Origin: Cercis canadensis | Taxonomy: Eukaryota; Streptophyta; Magnoliopsida; Fabales; Fabaceae | Assembly: GCA_003255065.1 (NCBI GenBank) | Contig: QAOA01002596.1 | Location: forward strand, 134,561 to 198,560 | DNA length: 64,000 bases | Reading direction: 5' to 3' | Part shown: positions 32,021 to 43,727 of the stretch, piece after piece | Layout of the letters: each line of letters starts with the position of its first letter | How positions within the stretch are numbered: the first letter of the stretch is position 1 | Translations under genes and position numbers: made by a program | Notes under the pieces: model-generated | The model's database searches: none | The model's input: the letters and a program-made list of their open reading frames with translations, nothing else | Told to the model about the DNA's origin: nothing

Positions 32021-32434
32021 ATGGCTCGCTTCAGCGTGGTGTTGATGCTAGTGGCTGCATTGTTGGTGAGCTCCACGATGGCTCAATCTCCGGCGTCTTC
32101 ACCGGCGTCATCTCCCGTTGCTACTCCGCGACGAGCTGCTTCTAAACCTCCGACGCTGTCTCCGTCCGTGAACTCTCCGCTTGCCGCTCCTACTCCATCT
32201 AGCACTCCGGTAGAGAGCGGACCGGCGTCGTCTCCTACCACCGTCAACTCTCCACCATCTCCTTCTCCAGCTACTTCTGAGTCGCCAGCTAGTACTCCGG
32301 CCACCTCTCCCTCATCGATCTCATCTCCACCATCTGGAGCGCCAGCACCAGCTGAGAACGGTGCCGTTTTAAACAGATTCACCGTCACCGGATCTGCTGC
32401 TGTTGTGATCTTCGCTGCGGCTTTACTGATGTAG
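32021..32434 (+). CDS. Classical arabinogalactan protein, GPI-anchored (gene 1)
   Basis: Intronless, 137 aa. It has an N-terminal signal peptide (MARFSVVLMLVAALLVSSTMA) and a mature backbone rich in Ala, Pro, Ser and Thr, with many SP, AP and TP dipeptides. Such dipeptides are typical hydroxylation and arabinogalactan glycosylation sites. The C-terminal hydrophobic tail (VTGSAAVVIFAAALLM), after a small-residue region, is a GPI-anchor signal. The product would be a heavily glycosylated cell-surface proteoglycan on the plasma membrane and wall interface. The start was chosen at 32021 because an upstream in-frame ATG (31973) would add 16 residues before the signal peptide and lies in the likely 5' UTR. 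It is a tandem paralog of the gene at 35617. Confidence 0.92.
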   Translation: MARFSVVLMLVAALLVSSTMAQSPASSPASSPVATPRRAASKPPTLSPSVNSPLAAPTPSSTPVESGPASSPTTVNSPPSPSPATSESPASTPATSPSSISSPPSGAPAPAENGAVLNRFTVTGSAAVVIFAAALLM

Positions 32435-33793
32435 ACAGTTCCATGGAGTCTTTAACTTTTTTTTTTCTATTTTACGAATTAGATGAATCACGAATTATTT
32501 TACTTCATTTTTTGTTGGTTTTATTTCCTGCCTGTTATTGATAATTCATTCATTTGTGTATTCTATTTATCATTCTATTGAATATAAACGATTTAATTAT
32601 ATTCCAGTTTGCAATTGCTTTTATTTCTTGCATTTTATATTTCTTAAAATTCGAATTTCATACTCTATAGAAAGCTAAATTATTTACTTCACTAATGTAA
32701 AGCTCTATAGATAGTGATTTTAAAAATTGTAACAGTTTACCGATATTTAGTTAATTTTTTGATCCTGAATGTGAAATACAAAATTACAAATATGGTGATT
32801 GAATTGACACTACTTAGTGGAATTAATGCAGATTGTATATTAAAGGATTTACATACTAAATACTAAAAGTACTCCAAAATAATAGGAATTTATGGTGAAA
32901 GAAAAAGAAAATGAAAAAAAATAGATAAAACCAATTAATATGAATTTAATTCCAAGAATGTGGATGAGTCACTAGGGCAAACGTTGCAATATAGTTGTGA
33001 TTCATTCAAAATAATTAATTATGAGAATATAAACAAATTTTAAAATAATTAATTATGAACTTAAATTACATTTGGTTTGGTTTGAATAAGAGAACGTTTA
33101 GTTAATTTTATTATTATTATTTTTTTTTCTTTTGACAGTGAATTTACTTTCACTTTCATAGTACCATGTGGTCGTTTGGTCACTTTCAGAAACAAAGTTC
33201 ACATGGTTGGTCTAAAGTGAAGTAAGAAGATACTAGAAACATAAGACCGTGGCCGAGTCAAAGGATTCCATCATATAACAAAGCTGTGTTTAACTTTGGC
33301 GTGTCTTTACACCTCACAAACACAAGCAGTTAGCAGGCATACAAACTCAAACTCCAAAAGAAAAAAGAAGAAAAAGAGAAATAGTTCTTCGGCTTTGATT
33401 AAGCTCAGCTTTTCTTTCGAGCTCACAATTTATTTTGCACCATAACTCAATCATTATTGGAGGCCAGATGGGTCAAATAGATTCAAAGTAGGAATCAAAT
33501 TATACTCTTAATGTAGTTATTACTTTTTGTGTCTTTGACGATGTCTGGTCTGAGAAGGTCGTAAGGATGAAAGATGTCGGACCATGAATATATTAACTAC
33601 ACAGTAATAAATGAACTAAGAGTTGGGTGGTGATACTCAAGCTCTAGAACTTAAGTTAGTATGGTTCGAGTTAAAGAGGTTAATAAATGGTAAGAAAAAC
33701 AAAAATNCTATACTTATTGCTGAGGGTTATTTATAAATTATAGTTAAAGGATATGATGAAAATATGCAAGATGAAAATTTGATGATGTGGATC

Positions 33794-34024
33794 TTTGGTA
33801 AAATTGACCTAAATGTAATAGACCAAAGAATTGGGTATCTATAATTTTATTACTTTTAAGTCAAATCCTTAATCTAATTTTATTTTATTAAATTTAATTG
33901 CTCGTTTANTTTGGTGAAATTGACCTAAATGTAATAGACCAAAGAATTGGGTATCTATAATTTTGTTACTTTTAAGTCAAATCCTTAATCTAATTTTATT
34001 TTATTAAATTTAATTGCTCCTTTA
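33794..34024. repeat. 115-bp direct repeat flanking a single N
   Basis: 33794-33908 and 33910-34024 are nearly identical (a few substitutions) and are separated by N at 33909. They are probably an unmerged contig overlap, not a real tandem duplication. Confidence 0.8.
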
Positions 34025-34806
34025 GTACACCAAATGATGATTTTTTTTTTCTTTGTACTTTTGATTACAAGTTTTTAAAAAATAATTTTAGTACAATTTA
34101 ACTGCGAATTGTGTAGTCAAAATGATAATTTTATTCCAAGTTTGATTCCATAGAAATAAGAATCAACATTATTGCTCATTCTATGCCTCATTTTATGCAA
34201 TTAATATATTCTTTTCTCAACATATTTTCATTAATTTTATAAAATGAAATATATTTATACTTTTTATAAACTATTTTAATTCTATTTCATATTAATTTTA
34301 TAAAATTATTTCCTTATGAAATGAGAATGACCATTCCATTCTAGCCCATTCTATTCTTATTTTTATTTTCATTTTCATTTCATAATTTTCATTCTCTCTA
34401 CCAAACGAACATAAGTTTTTTAAAATAAATTACATAGTATACCATAAGTAAGTGAGAAGGAAAATTGTTTGTCTATGAAGTATACAAAGAAAAACACAAT
34501 CTCTAAATTTGGGGGAAAAATAAAAGGTGAGTAATTAAGTTAAACGGCCAAGCGAATTATGGACAATATCTATAATGAACGTGCTGACAGAAAGATTAAT
34601 GAATAAAATCAATCGGCCCCCTTCGTAATATCCCAATTTTGATTAATCCAAAACATAGTAATTAAAACAAAATAAGTAAGAATGAAAGACAAAAAAAAAA
34701 AATAAAGATGTTCATTGACGCTTTGACATTCCATCTTTGAATAATGTTAATTTTTTTTTTGGGTAAAATTACATATATGACATAATGTTAATTTAATTAA
34801 TTTATT

Positions 34807-35004
34807 GAAGTTTTTTTTAGATATTTTGTTATATATTATACTACATAAAAATAATTAATATGTAAATGACATGTGTATAAATTAACTATTTTTAAGTTTA
34901 TTTAAAAAAATAAGATAAATTAATTTTATATCAAATAAAATATAAAAATTATATATATTTATCACATTAATATGAGATACACATATAATATTATAGAATT
35001 TTCG
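34807..35004 (+). mobile_element. MITE-like element, family copy 3
   Basis: An AT-rich segment collinear with 23188-23394: AAATTAACTATTTTTAAGTT, then ATCAAATAAAATATAAAAATTA, and a TAGAATTTTCG right end. It has no coding capacity. Confidence 0.55.
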
Positions 35005-35493
35005 TTTATATTTAACCTTTTTAAAAGAGATTATCATGTTAAACCGTAATTAACGTGTCAATCATGTTCCCAATTTCAAAGGAAGAAGAAGAAAATAGAA
35101 AAGGATCCTCACCTCGGATTTCCGCCACCTTATTCCCATGTGGATCCCCACAACCGTTCGATTTGCCCTATTTCACGTTTCCCTATTCCTTGACCGTTAC
35201 AATGTGGACAACTATTCCATCGCACGGTTCCCGTCAACCTACGTGTACGTTCCAGATTCATTACAACTGTACTTAGTGGTGGAACACAACCAAAAAGACG
35301 AAGCAAACCGCGTTTCATTGCGTTTCGCTGGCTTTCTCATCATTACCCCCACGCCAACGTTACATACGCCCTTCTCATCAAAGTTAGCAGACATATCAAC
35401 ACCGTCCGATCTTCCTCGTGATGCGTATCCATCAAGTTTCCAAAATCCAACGGTTATTCGACCCCCAATACCTTAGCCTTCCAATGCTCCTTC

Positions 35494-35500
35494 TATAAAT
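35494..35500 (+). promoter_or_regulatory. TATA box of AGP gene 2
   Basis: TATAAAT lies 123 bp upstream of the start codon, in the same context and spacing as in AGP gene 1. Confidence 0.7.
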
Positions 35501-35616
35501 TCCCAGTCTCTATCTTCTGCTTCATCTCACAGACTCACCATTCTCACTGCTTCTTAGTGTTAGTGCAACTCTCTCTCTAGACTCTCATTCTCTCTCTAAC
35601 TCTCTGAGCACTGAGA

Positions 35617-36018
35617 ATGGCCAACCCAAGCGTTGTGATTCTGATGGTTGCTGCATTGTGCGTCGCCGCCACCGTCGCTCAATCTCCGGCTTCCTCTCCA
35701 GCAGCATCACCGAAAGTGTCTCCACCGCGATCGGCGACTCCTCCGTCGTCAGCGAAGTCTCCGCAAGCTGCTTCACCGTTCTCACCGCCATCTAAATCGA
35801 CGACTCCACCTGCTGCCGCTCCAGCTCCCGACTCCACCGTGAGCTCTCCACCCTCTCCTCCTCCATCGTCAACTTCTCCATCCCCTTCCGTTACTCCTTC
35901 ATCGATCTCTTCTCCTCCCTCTGAGGCTCCTTCGCCAGCAGCAAACGGGGCCGTTTCGAAGGGCTTCGCCCTCGCCGGATCTGTCGCCGTTGGCCTTGTT
36001 GCCGCCGTTTTGATGTGA
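35617..36018 (+). CDS. Classical arabinogalactan protein, GPI-anchored (gene 2)
   Basis: Intronless, 133 aa. It has a signal peptide (MANPSVVILMVAALCVAATVA), a Pro/Ser/Ala/Thr-rich backbone with SP clusters (including PPSPPPSS), and a C-terminal hydrophobic GPI signal (LAGSVAVGLVAAVLM). It shares with gene 1 the AQSPASSPA start of the mature chain, the SSISSPPS-AP block and the NGAV motif before the GPI signal. The pair therefore arose by tandem duplication. The GC-rich coding sequence stands out from its AT-rich surroundings. The 5' UTR is CT-rich (35570-35603), a common feature of strongly expressed plant genes. Confidence 0.92.
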   Translation: MANPSVVILMVAALCVAATVAQSPASSPAASPKVSPPRSATPPSSAKSPQAASPFSPPSKSTTPPAAAPAPDSTVSSPPSPPPSSTSPSPSVTPSSISSPPSEAPSPAANGAVSKGFALAGSVAVGLVAAVLM

Positions 36019-38455
36019 AGTCCTGCAGAACTCTCTCAATAATTTTTTTTAGTTTTTTATATTTATTTTTATTTCACCATTTTGGAGTTTGTATACGGTG
36101 TTTCGCCGAGTTGTTTTGCATATATTTAAATTTAATTCATACTTACTCTTCTGTTATTGATATTTGTTCGAATCATAGCTTTTATCAAATCCCAAATTGG
36201 ATAAATTGTCAAAAATGCAGCGTTGTTTCTAAGCGAGTCAATATGGTAATGCTCCTCAAAACCAGAACGGGAAGAACCTTTATTAGATAGAATCAGAGAA
36301 TGGAAACCAAAAAAAACAAAAAACAAAAAAGCAAAAAGGGAAAAATCTGAAATATGAAAAAGATAAAGAAAAAGGCCTTACCTCTATGGAAAGGAAAGAT
36401 AGAAAAGAAAAGAAAACAGAGTAAAGTAGCTGTTTTCTTTGAGACGTTTCAGACATTTGCAAGAAAGTTGTAGAGACTTTGTTATGTTCATCGAAGTTAC
36501 AGTTGTGATAAAGCAGTCCTCAAACGTAGTTGGGAAGGAAGGATAGACATTGGCTTTTGGTTCAAAGTTATTTCTCGTACCAAAAGCATTACCAGTCGTT
36601 TAAGCTTTCCAAAGGTTAATGAAGCGTCCTATGATGAATAATTCAATTTCATATTCTTTTTCAATCGTAAAAGAACCAAAAATTAATGCTGTAAATTTGG
36701 TAACAGTAAAAGAAAGATTTGAAATTTTAACCTTTGAAGACTATCGAAGTTGAGTTCACCGGGTAATTGGTAGTTTGTTACAGGTCCCTAAAAGTAAAAA
36801 TGGTATAGCATCTTATCTCATACTATAAAATTTCAATTTGCTAAACAGTGAATACTTAAGATAAACCATATCTAAGACTAGTAAATGTAAATCCCTCAAA
36901 TTGCTACCCTTCTTCTTCATCCTTCTCCTTGTGAGCACCATTATTAGGTTTTAACCATTTTTTTAATTACATAACGATACGGAAGTTTGAATCCTAATCT
37001 CATTTTATTTTAATTTCATTTTTTGTTATGCACTGATTTCTTTCTTTTTCCCCCTTTTGCAAGGGAATGCAGTAAGTCAAACAAGGTATGCAGGGAAATG
37101 TGTAGAGGATTATTGTGACAAATATTGGAGCATTAGAGGAGAATGTGGGGCACGAAACTGGGTCAATTATGCATGTTTCTGCTTCAATATTAGTTGGCGT
37201 TGCACTATATATGTCTAAAAGACAGCTAGTTAGGCTTATGTCTTTGATTTTTTTTAGAAAAAAAAAAAATCAGAATTGGTACCATATTAATTTGGTATAC
37301 ATACATTCCATAATAAGTCAAGACAAAATTTTGAATTTGATTTATGAAAAAGTATCAAATTCAATTAAATATTGATTGAATTATGATTCACAATCTTATA
37401 TCGGCTGATTGACCAAAATATTATATTTTTACAATTTATTTATATAATTATAACACTTTTCAATTTATTTACCTCAATATTATACTTTCAAAAAAATTAA
37501 CATAAAAAAAATAAAATCAAAAGTTGTAAGACCCACCAAACACGCTAATGGACCCACCACGACGTGTCCACGTGGGATACGCAATGAGCCCAAGGCGTGT
37601 CCCCTGCCCCTGCTGCATCTTGATGGATAGTTTGTCCAATCAAAACTGAATTAACCATTTTTATTTAAAGGTTAATACCAAAATTTTAAAGCAGATAGAA
37701 AATAATAAAGAGTTGTCAATCAAATTATCAACAATGGAATATGCTTTCGAGTTTGTGACAGTTGGGCCAAAGGAATATGAATGAATTGAATAGAAATGTT
37801 AAGGCTGTTGTTATGATTTGCCTCCTAATCCAAAACAACTCTCAATCATTTTATGCCTAACAATGTTGAGTTGTTCATGAATTTTATACTGAATTAATTT
37901 TGTTTTGGTAGTTGCTATGTCTTAAATAAGTGGTTAGGATTCATGTAAATCTTCTGTTGTGTCCTATGAATGTGTTTTAATATTTCATTATTTCAATATT
38001 ATTAATATCTTATTAATTACATACACCATCTAGACACAAATTAAGGGGGAGAGAGATTAGTGTAAATCATGTCCATCATGAATTAAATAAAAGATGAATG
38101 TCCATTGAATTCCCTTCAATTTAATTAAGGATATTTGACAAATAAATCCCTCAATTTTTAAATTTGATAATCAACCCATTTAAATTTAAAAAAAAATGAT
38201 TTAACTCTCTCAAGTCATACAAATAAAATTATTACCTTATAAAATAACTTATCAAACCAAATATATACGACTGAATAATATTGAGGTTATCTTTAAAATT
38301 TCTAAATTATGCCTAAAATTATAATCAAAAGTATCAAAAATAAAATAATTTATCGATAAAGAAAAATTATATACATATTTTTTTTTAAATGAAGAGACTC
38401 ATTTGTAGAGTAAGTAAAATTTACAATGACGTACAAGAAAGGTTTTAACTTGGCA
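36019..38455. other. Intergenic with a GC-rich ACGT-element cluster
   Basis: Holds the AGP2 3' UTR and AT-rich spacer. A GC-rich patch at 37530-37620 contains ACGTGTC, CCACGTGG and GGCGTGTCC but no gene beside it. The right end is the 3' flank of the minus-strand gene at 38456. The ORF at 37115-37375 has no recognisable features. Confidence 0.55.
37562..37575. promoter_or_regulatory. Overlapping ABRE/G-box elements
   Basis: ACGTGTC runs directly into CCACGTGG. Both are ACGT-core elements bound by ABA-responsive bZIP factors. No downstream gene was found on either strand within a usual promoter distance, so the role is unknown. Confidence 0.35.
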
Positions 38456-40185
38456 TCAATTCCTTGCAGGTTCTTTCTTTACTATGTTGTCAATGAGGGG
38501 TTCAACGAAGGCCTCCAAATCATCCACGTCATTCATGGCTTTCTCAACCTGTGTGTGTTTCATGGCATAGAAAATCAGTTACAAGTGCTGAGTATGTGAA
38601 GCAGTTTAATAAGAAGAAAAATGAGCTCTGTGCCAATAAAAAGAATTGGTACTCATATATAGGCATGTAAGTTGGTAAAAAGGCACAAATTTAAACAACT
38701 AGACATGTGATTGCATTTGCTTTTTTTTTTTTTTTTCTAAAACCATGTAATGTAAGTGTTTCTATTTAAGTTAATTGAAAAATGTTTTTGTTTATACTCG
38801 TTACCAATACTCAAATCATCTTTGGCTCATCTTAACCCAATTACCTAGATTACCAAAATACCTTTTATGCCTCAATAAATACTGCTCTCCTTATAGGTAT
38901 GAACACTTTTAGACCCTCTTTTTTATTATTCTACCTACTCAAAACTGACTTAACTTGACTTTTGGGATCCGAATATTTTCAATCCGACACTTAGTTCATT
39001 TGTGTTTATTTTGTAGAATCAACATCAAATTTGTCCCGACCCACTCCCATGACCTCAATACAGACATCGTCAGTTTTTTCAAAACTTGATAGAATAGACA
39101 TTTACTAATTGTGTATAGGTTTGCATCTAAGTTGTAATTTGAATAGAAGAACTTAAAATGGCCATATGAATTTAGACGTATCCACTTATAGAATTATACA
39201 ATAGGTATTTGTGTTTTCATGTGTTGTGCAAGTAAGTACCTTGTCAATGAACTCTTCTGTTAGTTCTGCATCATGAGCAACCTCTTTTGATACACGTTCC
39301 ACCGCCAAAGCTACTTGTTTTAATTTCCCATTCCCAGGAAGGTTCTCTGCCACTTCTGCTGATACCTTCTCTGCAACAGTTGCCACCCTTTCTACTATAT
39401 TTGATACCTTCTCAACCTCTTCAATTACCTCTTCTGCCTCTCCTGATCAATTAATGTGTGATTTTCAACAATTAATTGTAATTCTTAAATACAATATTTT
39501 GTTTCATTGCAGGCGTATATACCTTCTATTCTCTGCACATTTTGCCAGTAAGTCCACATTGGTAGCAAGAGAGAAATTACAGAGCCCAAAACCCATCTTA
39601 GCCTGCATTTTCAGAACCCAAATTTCACCAAATTAATGTGTTTCTACCCTATTATAATTACTTGTACCAAATGTTTGGGTGATTTTTGCTATTTAAATTT
39701 CAAAGGGTGTCATTAATTATCTTCATAGACAAGTTAACATTAATAAATGAACCCTTAATTCTTATGTTATCCGTTGATTCTTGGTTGCAAGGATTTGAGC
39801 TCATACCAGTTAGAGAAGGTGAAGCCGGGAGAAGAAGGTGGTGGTGCTTGAACTTTGACATTCTTTAGCCTTCAATCACAGATTGAAAATTAAAATCCAA
39901 CCATTTTTCAGTATATAATTAAGATGAGAATTATTTGAAGATAAAATTAAACAATATCAAAGTTATGGGTAATTACCCATTTGTATCAGAGGAGCTTGTG
40001 TTTCTGTAAGTGCTGTAGAATTGCAAACCAGGATGCATCCAATAACCAGTTCCAAGCCTAGAAGCTGCCAAAGATGGAATCTCTCTGGGTAATCCACCGT
40101 TTCTGGATTGAATTCTGGTAGCATAAAGCAATTCAAGAACACTTTTGAATCTCTTAGTTACCCAATATGAACCTGGTCTTGACAT
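38456..40185 (-). CDS. Small, probably plastid, membrane protein with an amphipathic helical domain
   Basis: Five exons on the minus strand: 40185-39977, 39869-39807, 39602-39523, 39442-39240 and 38548-38456 (stop TGA). They give 215 aa with phase kept. The N-terminus (about 1-85) is basic and Ser-rich with few acidic residues, as in organelle targeting peptides. One hydrophobic segment follows (WVLGSVISLLLPMWTYW, about 94-110). The rest is a charged, heptad-like helical region with repeats of the type EVxEVEKVSxxVERVATVAEKVS, containing ENLPGNGKLKQ and a VEKAMNDVDDLEAFVEPLID end. I recall similar unnamed plant proteins with the order membrane segment, helical domain and DLPEGGKLK-like motif, but no function. 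Targeting and topology are inferred. Confidence 0.7.
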
Positions 40186-40726
40186 ATTCAATCAAATTTC
40201 TTCACAATTGCTTCTATGAGAAAATGGTCAATGATCCTGGTCAGAATTGCTAGTTGAATTTGTGCACATCAGCTACAAAGATGCCTGCTTTTATAATGTA
40301 ATATACGCGTGGGGATGAGAAGAAAGCCAAAGCACAGGGAAATTGCGTAGTGTTTTGGTCATGAATTTGGTTACTCCAAGCAATATAAGATTTTGGCCTA
40401 AAAGAGGGAAACGCTTAAGTATTCATCTGTGTTTCCTTGTAAGTTAAACCTTTGTGGCTTTGAAGGAAATGGTCATGGCCATACTTTTCAGTTGCTTGTA
40501 TGCTTGTAGCAATTTGCTTTTTTTTATTTGTTTTTCTGGTCAACTAAATTTGTTCTTTCTCAAAGTATTCATAAATAATTGGTAAAGGGTGGGCTTTTAA
40601 GGAGGAAAAGTTATAAGTTACATAGGTTTTGCAGGGGCAAGTGTATGACATGTGAATTCTATAAAACAATTTAAACGTGTTTAGTTAAAGCTTGGATAAA
40701 AATATTATTCACAAATAATAATGTTA

Positions 40727-40746
40727 TATATATATATATATATATA
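40727..40746. repeat. (TA)n microsatellite
   Basis: A short TA run; a second, shorter one lies near 40870-40884. Confidence 0.85.
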
Positions 40747-41839
40747 GGGTTGGTTTACCTAATAAGAATTGAATTATTTTGTTTGTAAGACTTAAATTCG
40801 AATATCACTATAAACAGTCTCTTTTGAGTAAACAATCGGTAAGTATTACTATAAGTCATCGCTGAGGCTCTATATATATATATAGTGTGAAGCAATATAA
40901 AGATATTATGTGTAATTTACATTACACGGGATGTAAATTCAATTTTCTTGGTAATTGATTTTGATTTTTTCTTTTGGTTGAGACATTTGGGTTTGGATCT
41001 AATAAAATTGGTTTAGCAGCTTGTCTTTTGTGTATGGGGCAGAGAGGAGAATTTTTCTTTGGGTTGACCCAAGTTTCTTCAGGAATTGGGTTTAGGCCAA
41101 TCAAAATCATTTATAGGCCGAAAGTATGCCAAACAGGAAAATTAAAACAATATGGGGCTTCTTTTTCTTGGTGAGCTTCTGAGAGCTTTCTATATACATA
41201 TTTGCTAGAAAAAAAGAACCATGTTTGAACAAAACAAGCCAAATATTATTTTTCTACACACGAGGTGTTTGTTTTAAATTGCATCGAGCCACCCCAAAAT
41301 GATTTTGATAAGCTTTTCTTTCCAACGTGATTTTGGATATGTAGCACGTTAAAATAGTGAAAAAAAAATATCATTAACATGTTTCTTTCAAGCTTTTGTT
41401 TTGAAATGAGAAAATTTTCATGTTCATAATGTTTATTCTGTTTTATTTTTTTTCTATTATAAACATAATAAACTAGAATTTAGAAAGAATTAATTTTAGT
41501 TTACTATCTGCATCTCTAACTGAATAACACTTGGAAGAGTGATCTTCTTCAAACTCTCCCATTACAAGAACATAAAAGAAAAGTCATTTTAAGATGAAAG
41601 CAATTATAATTAATAAAAGCCACTTAATAAGACAATAGCTTCATCAGTTGCCGCCATTGAAAGTGATTGAGAAAGGAATAAGCATAAGTATCAATCCACA
41701 CCCACTTTATCTACTAGCTACATTATTATTCTTGAATGTCCACTAAATTGGAAAAAGAAAGATCCAACAAGCTACCTTTAAAGCAAATCAATTCCTAGAA
41801 GATGGATATATTTCCCCTAACTGCTCGTAAAAAATATTG

Positions 41840-42112
41840 AAGTAAAATATATTTTTTGTCGTTAAATTATTTTTTAAATGTCACTTTAGTTCTTGATTTA
41901 TTTTTTATGTTACTTTAATTTTTGAATAATCATAATGTCCGCCAAATCAGTCATCCGTAGCATAAATAATGACCACTTAAAAGGTTAATTTGACGGACAG
42001 ACTGATTATTTGAGGACTAAAATAACACAAAAATAAATCAAAAATTAAAGTGACATTTAAGAAATAATTCATAGACCAAAAAATTATTTAACTACAAATA
42101 TTTTTTTATTGA
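41840..42112. mobile_element. Fold-back (MITE-like) element
   Basis: The left arm (about 41843-41955) is the imperfect reverse complement of the right arm (about 41980-42112). For example, GTCACTTTAGTTCTTGATTT on the left matches GTCACTTTAATTTTTGATTT read from the right on the other strand. Both arms then give GAATAATCA/AAATAATCA and GTCCGCCAAAT/GTCCGTCAAAT. The left arm lacks about 17 nt present in the right. It has no coding capacity. Confidence 0.75.
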
Positions 42113-43610
42113 ATAATATGACTAAATATCATTTAAAAATGACAATCAATTACAAATTGCGTAGAAGATAACTTAGAATAAGACTACGCTAATTTAATAT
42201 TATTTTAGTTACTTAATGTCGTTCTTATGTGATAGACATTATTTGGAGAATGGATCAAGCTGGAGAAAAGGTGCTTCACACAGTCTATTAATTAAGTTGT
42301 TTAGAAAATGTTTTAAATTATTGCCATCTCTATCATAGACTTAGTCAATTGGCATGTGGATTTTGACATGTTTCTTTTCTTTTATTTTTATTTCCACTCT
42401 CATATATTTATTTTCCTCTTGAGTTCACAGATAATAAATTTAATCAATATACAATTTGGGTTAGCTAAACTCCATTTTAACAGATTTAATATTATAATGG
42501 TTAGCTTGAAAGTAAAACTACTCTCACTTTTATGTAGTCCTTGGGGGACATCTCCAATTAAACAATGTTTTTATGCATTAATAAGCTTGTCATTAGTGTG
42601 ATTAGTTATAATGTTATATAGTTTCCATGGTAGTGACAACTTTATTTCTAGTCTTCTTTCCTTTTTCTTTGAGTTTGGTAGTCAAGTTGCACTCTTTTTT
42701 TGGTTTTTCAAGGTATTTTCAAATTTTACCCAGGACTAATCCTCCGAAATACTGTTAGGCGCTAGTTAAGTTGCTTATGTCATTGATTCAATGAATAGAA
42801 TGCGATTCACACTAAGATTAAGGACTTCATAAAACATTTCTCGCAAATTGATTTCCAATTGCCTAACACGCATCACAAACCTACCTTCACTAATAAGTCT
42901 CATCCTTATCTTCACTAGGAGGTCAACCTTTAGGAACCTGAAATTTTAGAAACCAAACATTTATTATGTAAATTTTATAAGTTATAGATAGCCTGTGCTT
43001 AAAATTGTTATATTTAACTTTATTTCCCTTTATTTTTTTATTTTTATTTTATAAACTATTAAACTTTTTAGTTATAAAAGAGTTCATTGCATTAGAAAAA
43101 GATGAGTGAGAGAAGAGTATACGATAAAAATAAAACTCTTGAAATCAATTATTTATTTCTTGAGATAAAAAAAAGTACTAATAGACTCATCGGATATTGA
43201 CACAAACTATTAAATTTCTCTATAAAAGAAAATAATATGACTATATAAGGAAAAAGAAAAAGACTATATCAGTTAGAATTTCAAATTATAGTTGGATATG
43301 CATTGATCTAAGTTATTATATTCTAATTTTAGAAGGATTTTATTAAATTATAACAGGCCTAGTTAAGTTAGTGCGTAAATATGTAACAAGCAGAACTTTT
43401 ATTGAAGAAGTATTTTTATTTTATGTACACATGACATATCACACGAAGTTTGGCCTAAAGATTCTTATATTATAAGGTTAGTGTCAAATTCCAAGAAATC
43501 TCTAGCTTTCTTAAATTAATAGTCAAAAAATTTACTTATTTTTTTCTTTAAAACGTAAATTATGGGCCGGGCTGGGAAAAGTAGGTCCAAATCCACCGAC
43601 GTTAGCCGCC

Positions 43611-43727
43611 ATGGAATCCAAGGCACACAAAAAGTCAAAACACCAACGCGTACAAGATAGTGAACCGGTGTTTGCTGTGGCAAAAACCAAAAAAAGAAAG
43701 GTGTTTGCGAAAATACAATTTAAATAA
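43611..43727 (+). CDS. Lysine-rich 38-codon ORF, possible 5' exon fragment
   Basis: ATG in a GCCGCCATGG context opens a 38-codon frame. It starts MESKAHKKSKHQR and contains KTKKRKV, which resembles a nuclear localisation signal. TGGGCC at 43563-43568, just upstream, matches the site II element common in plant ribosome-biogenesis gene promoters. A GT at 43700-43701 could be a splice donor. It may be the detached first exon of a nucleolar protein gene, or a chance ORF. I do not recognise the protein. Confidence 0.3.
   Translation: MESKAHKKSKHQRVQDSEPVFAVAKTKKRKVFAKIQFK

Larger units (their letters stand above)
32435..35616. other. Intergenic between the two AGP genes
   Basis: An AT-rich spacer of 3.2 kb. 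It holds the AGP1 3' UTR, a 115-bp direct repeat split by an N (33794-34024), a lone N at 33707, a MITE-like copy (34807-35004) and, in the last 400 bp, the AGP2 promoter. No gene was recognised. Confidence 0.6.

Noticed and set aside
37115..37375. 86-codon ORF in the spacer after AGP2
   Set aside because: It has no recognisable domain, signal peptide or splice context, and is AT-rich.
40922..41174. Overlapping small ORFs on both strands
   Set aside because: They have no family features, and overlapping open frames in both directions suggest chance.
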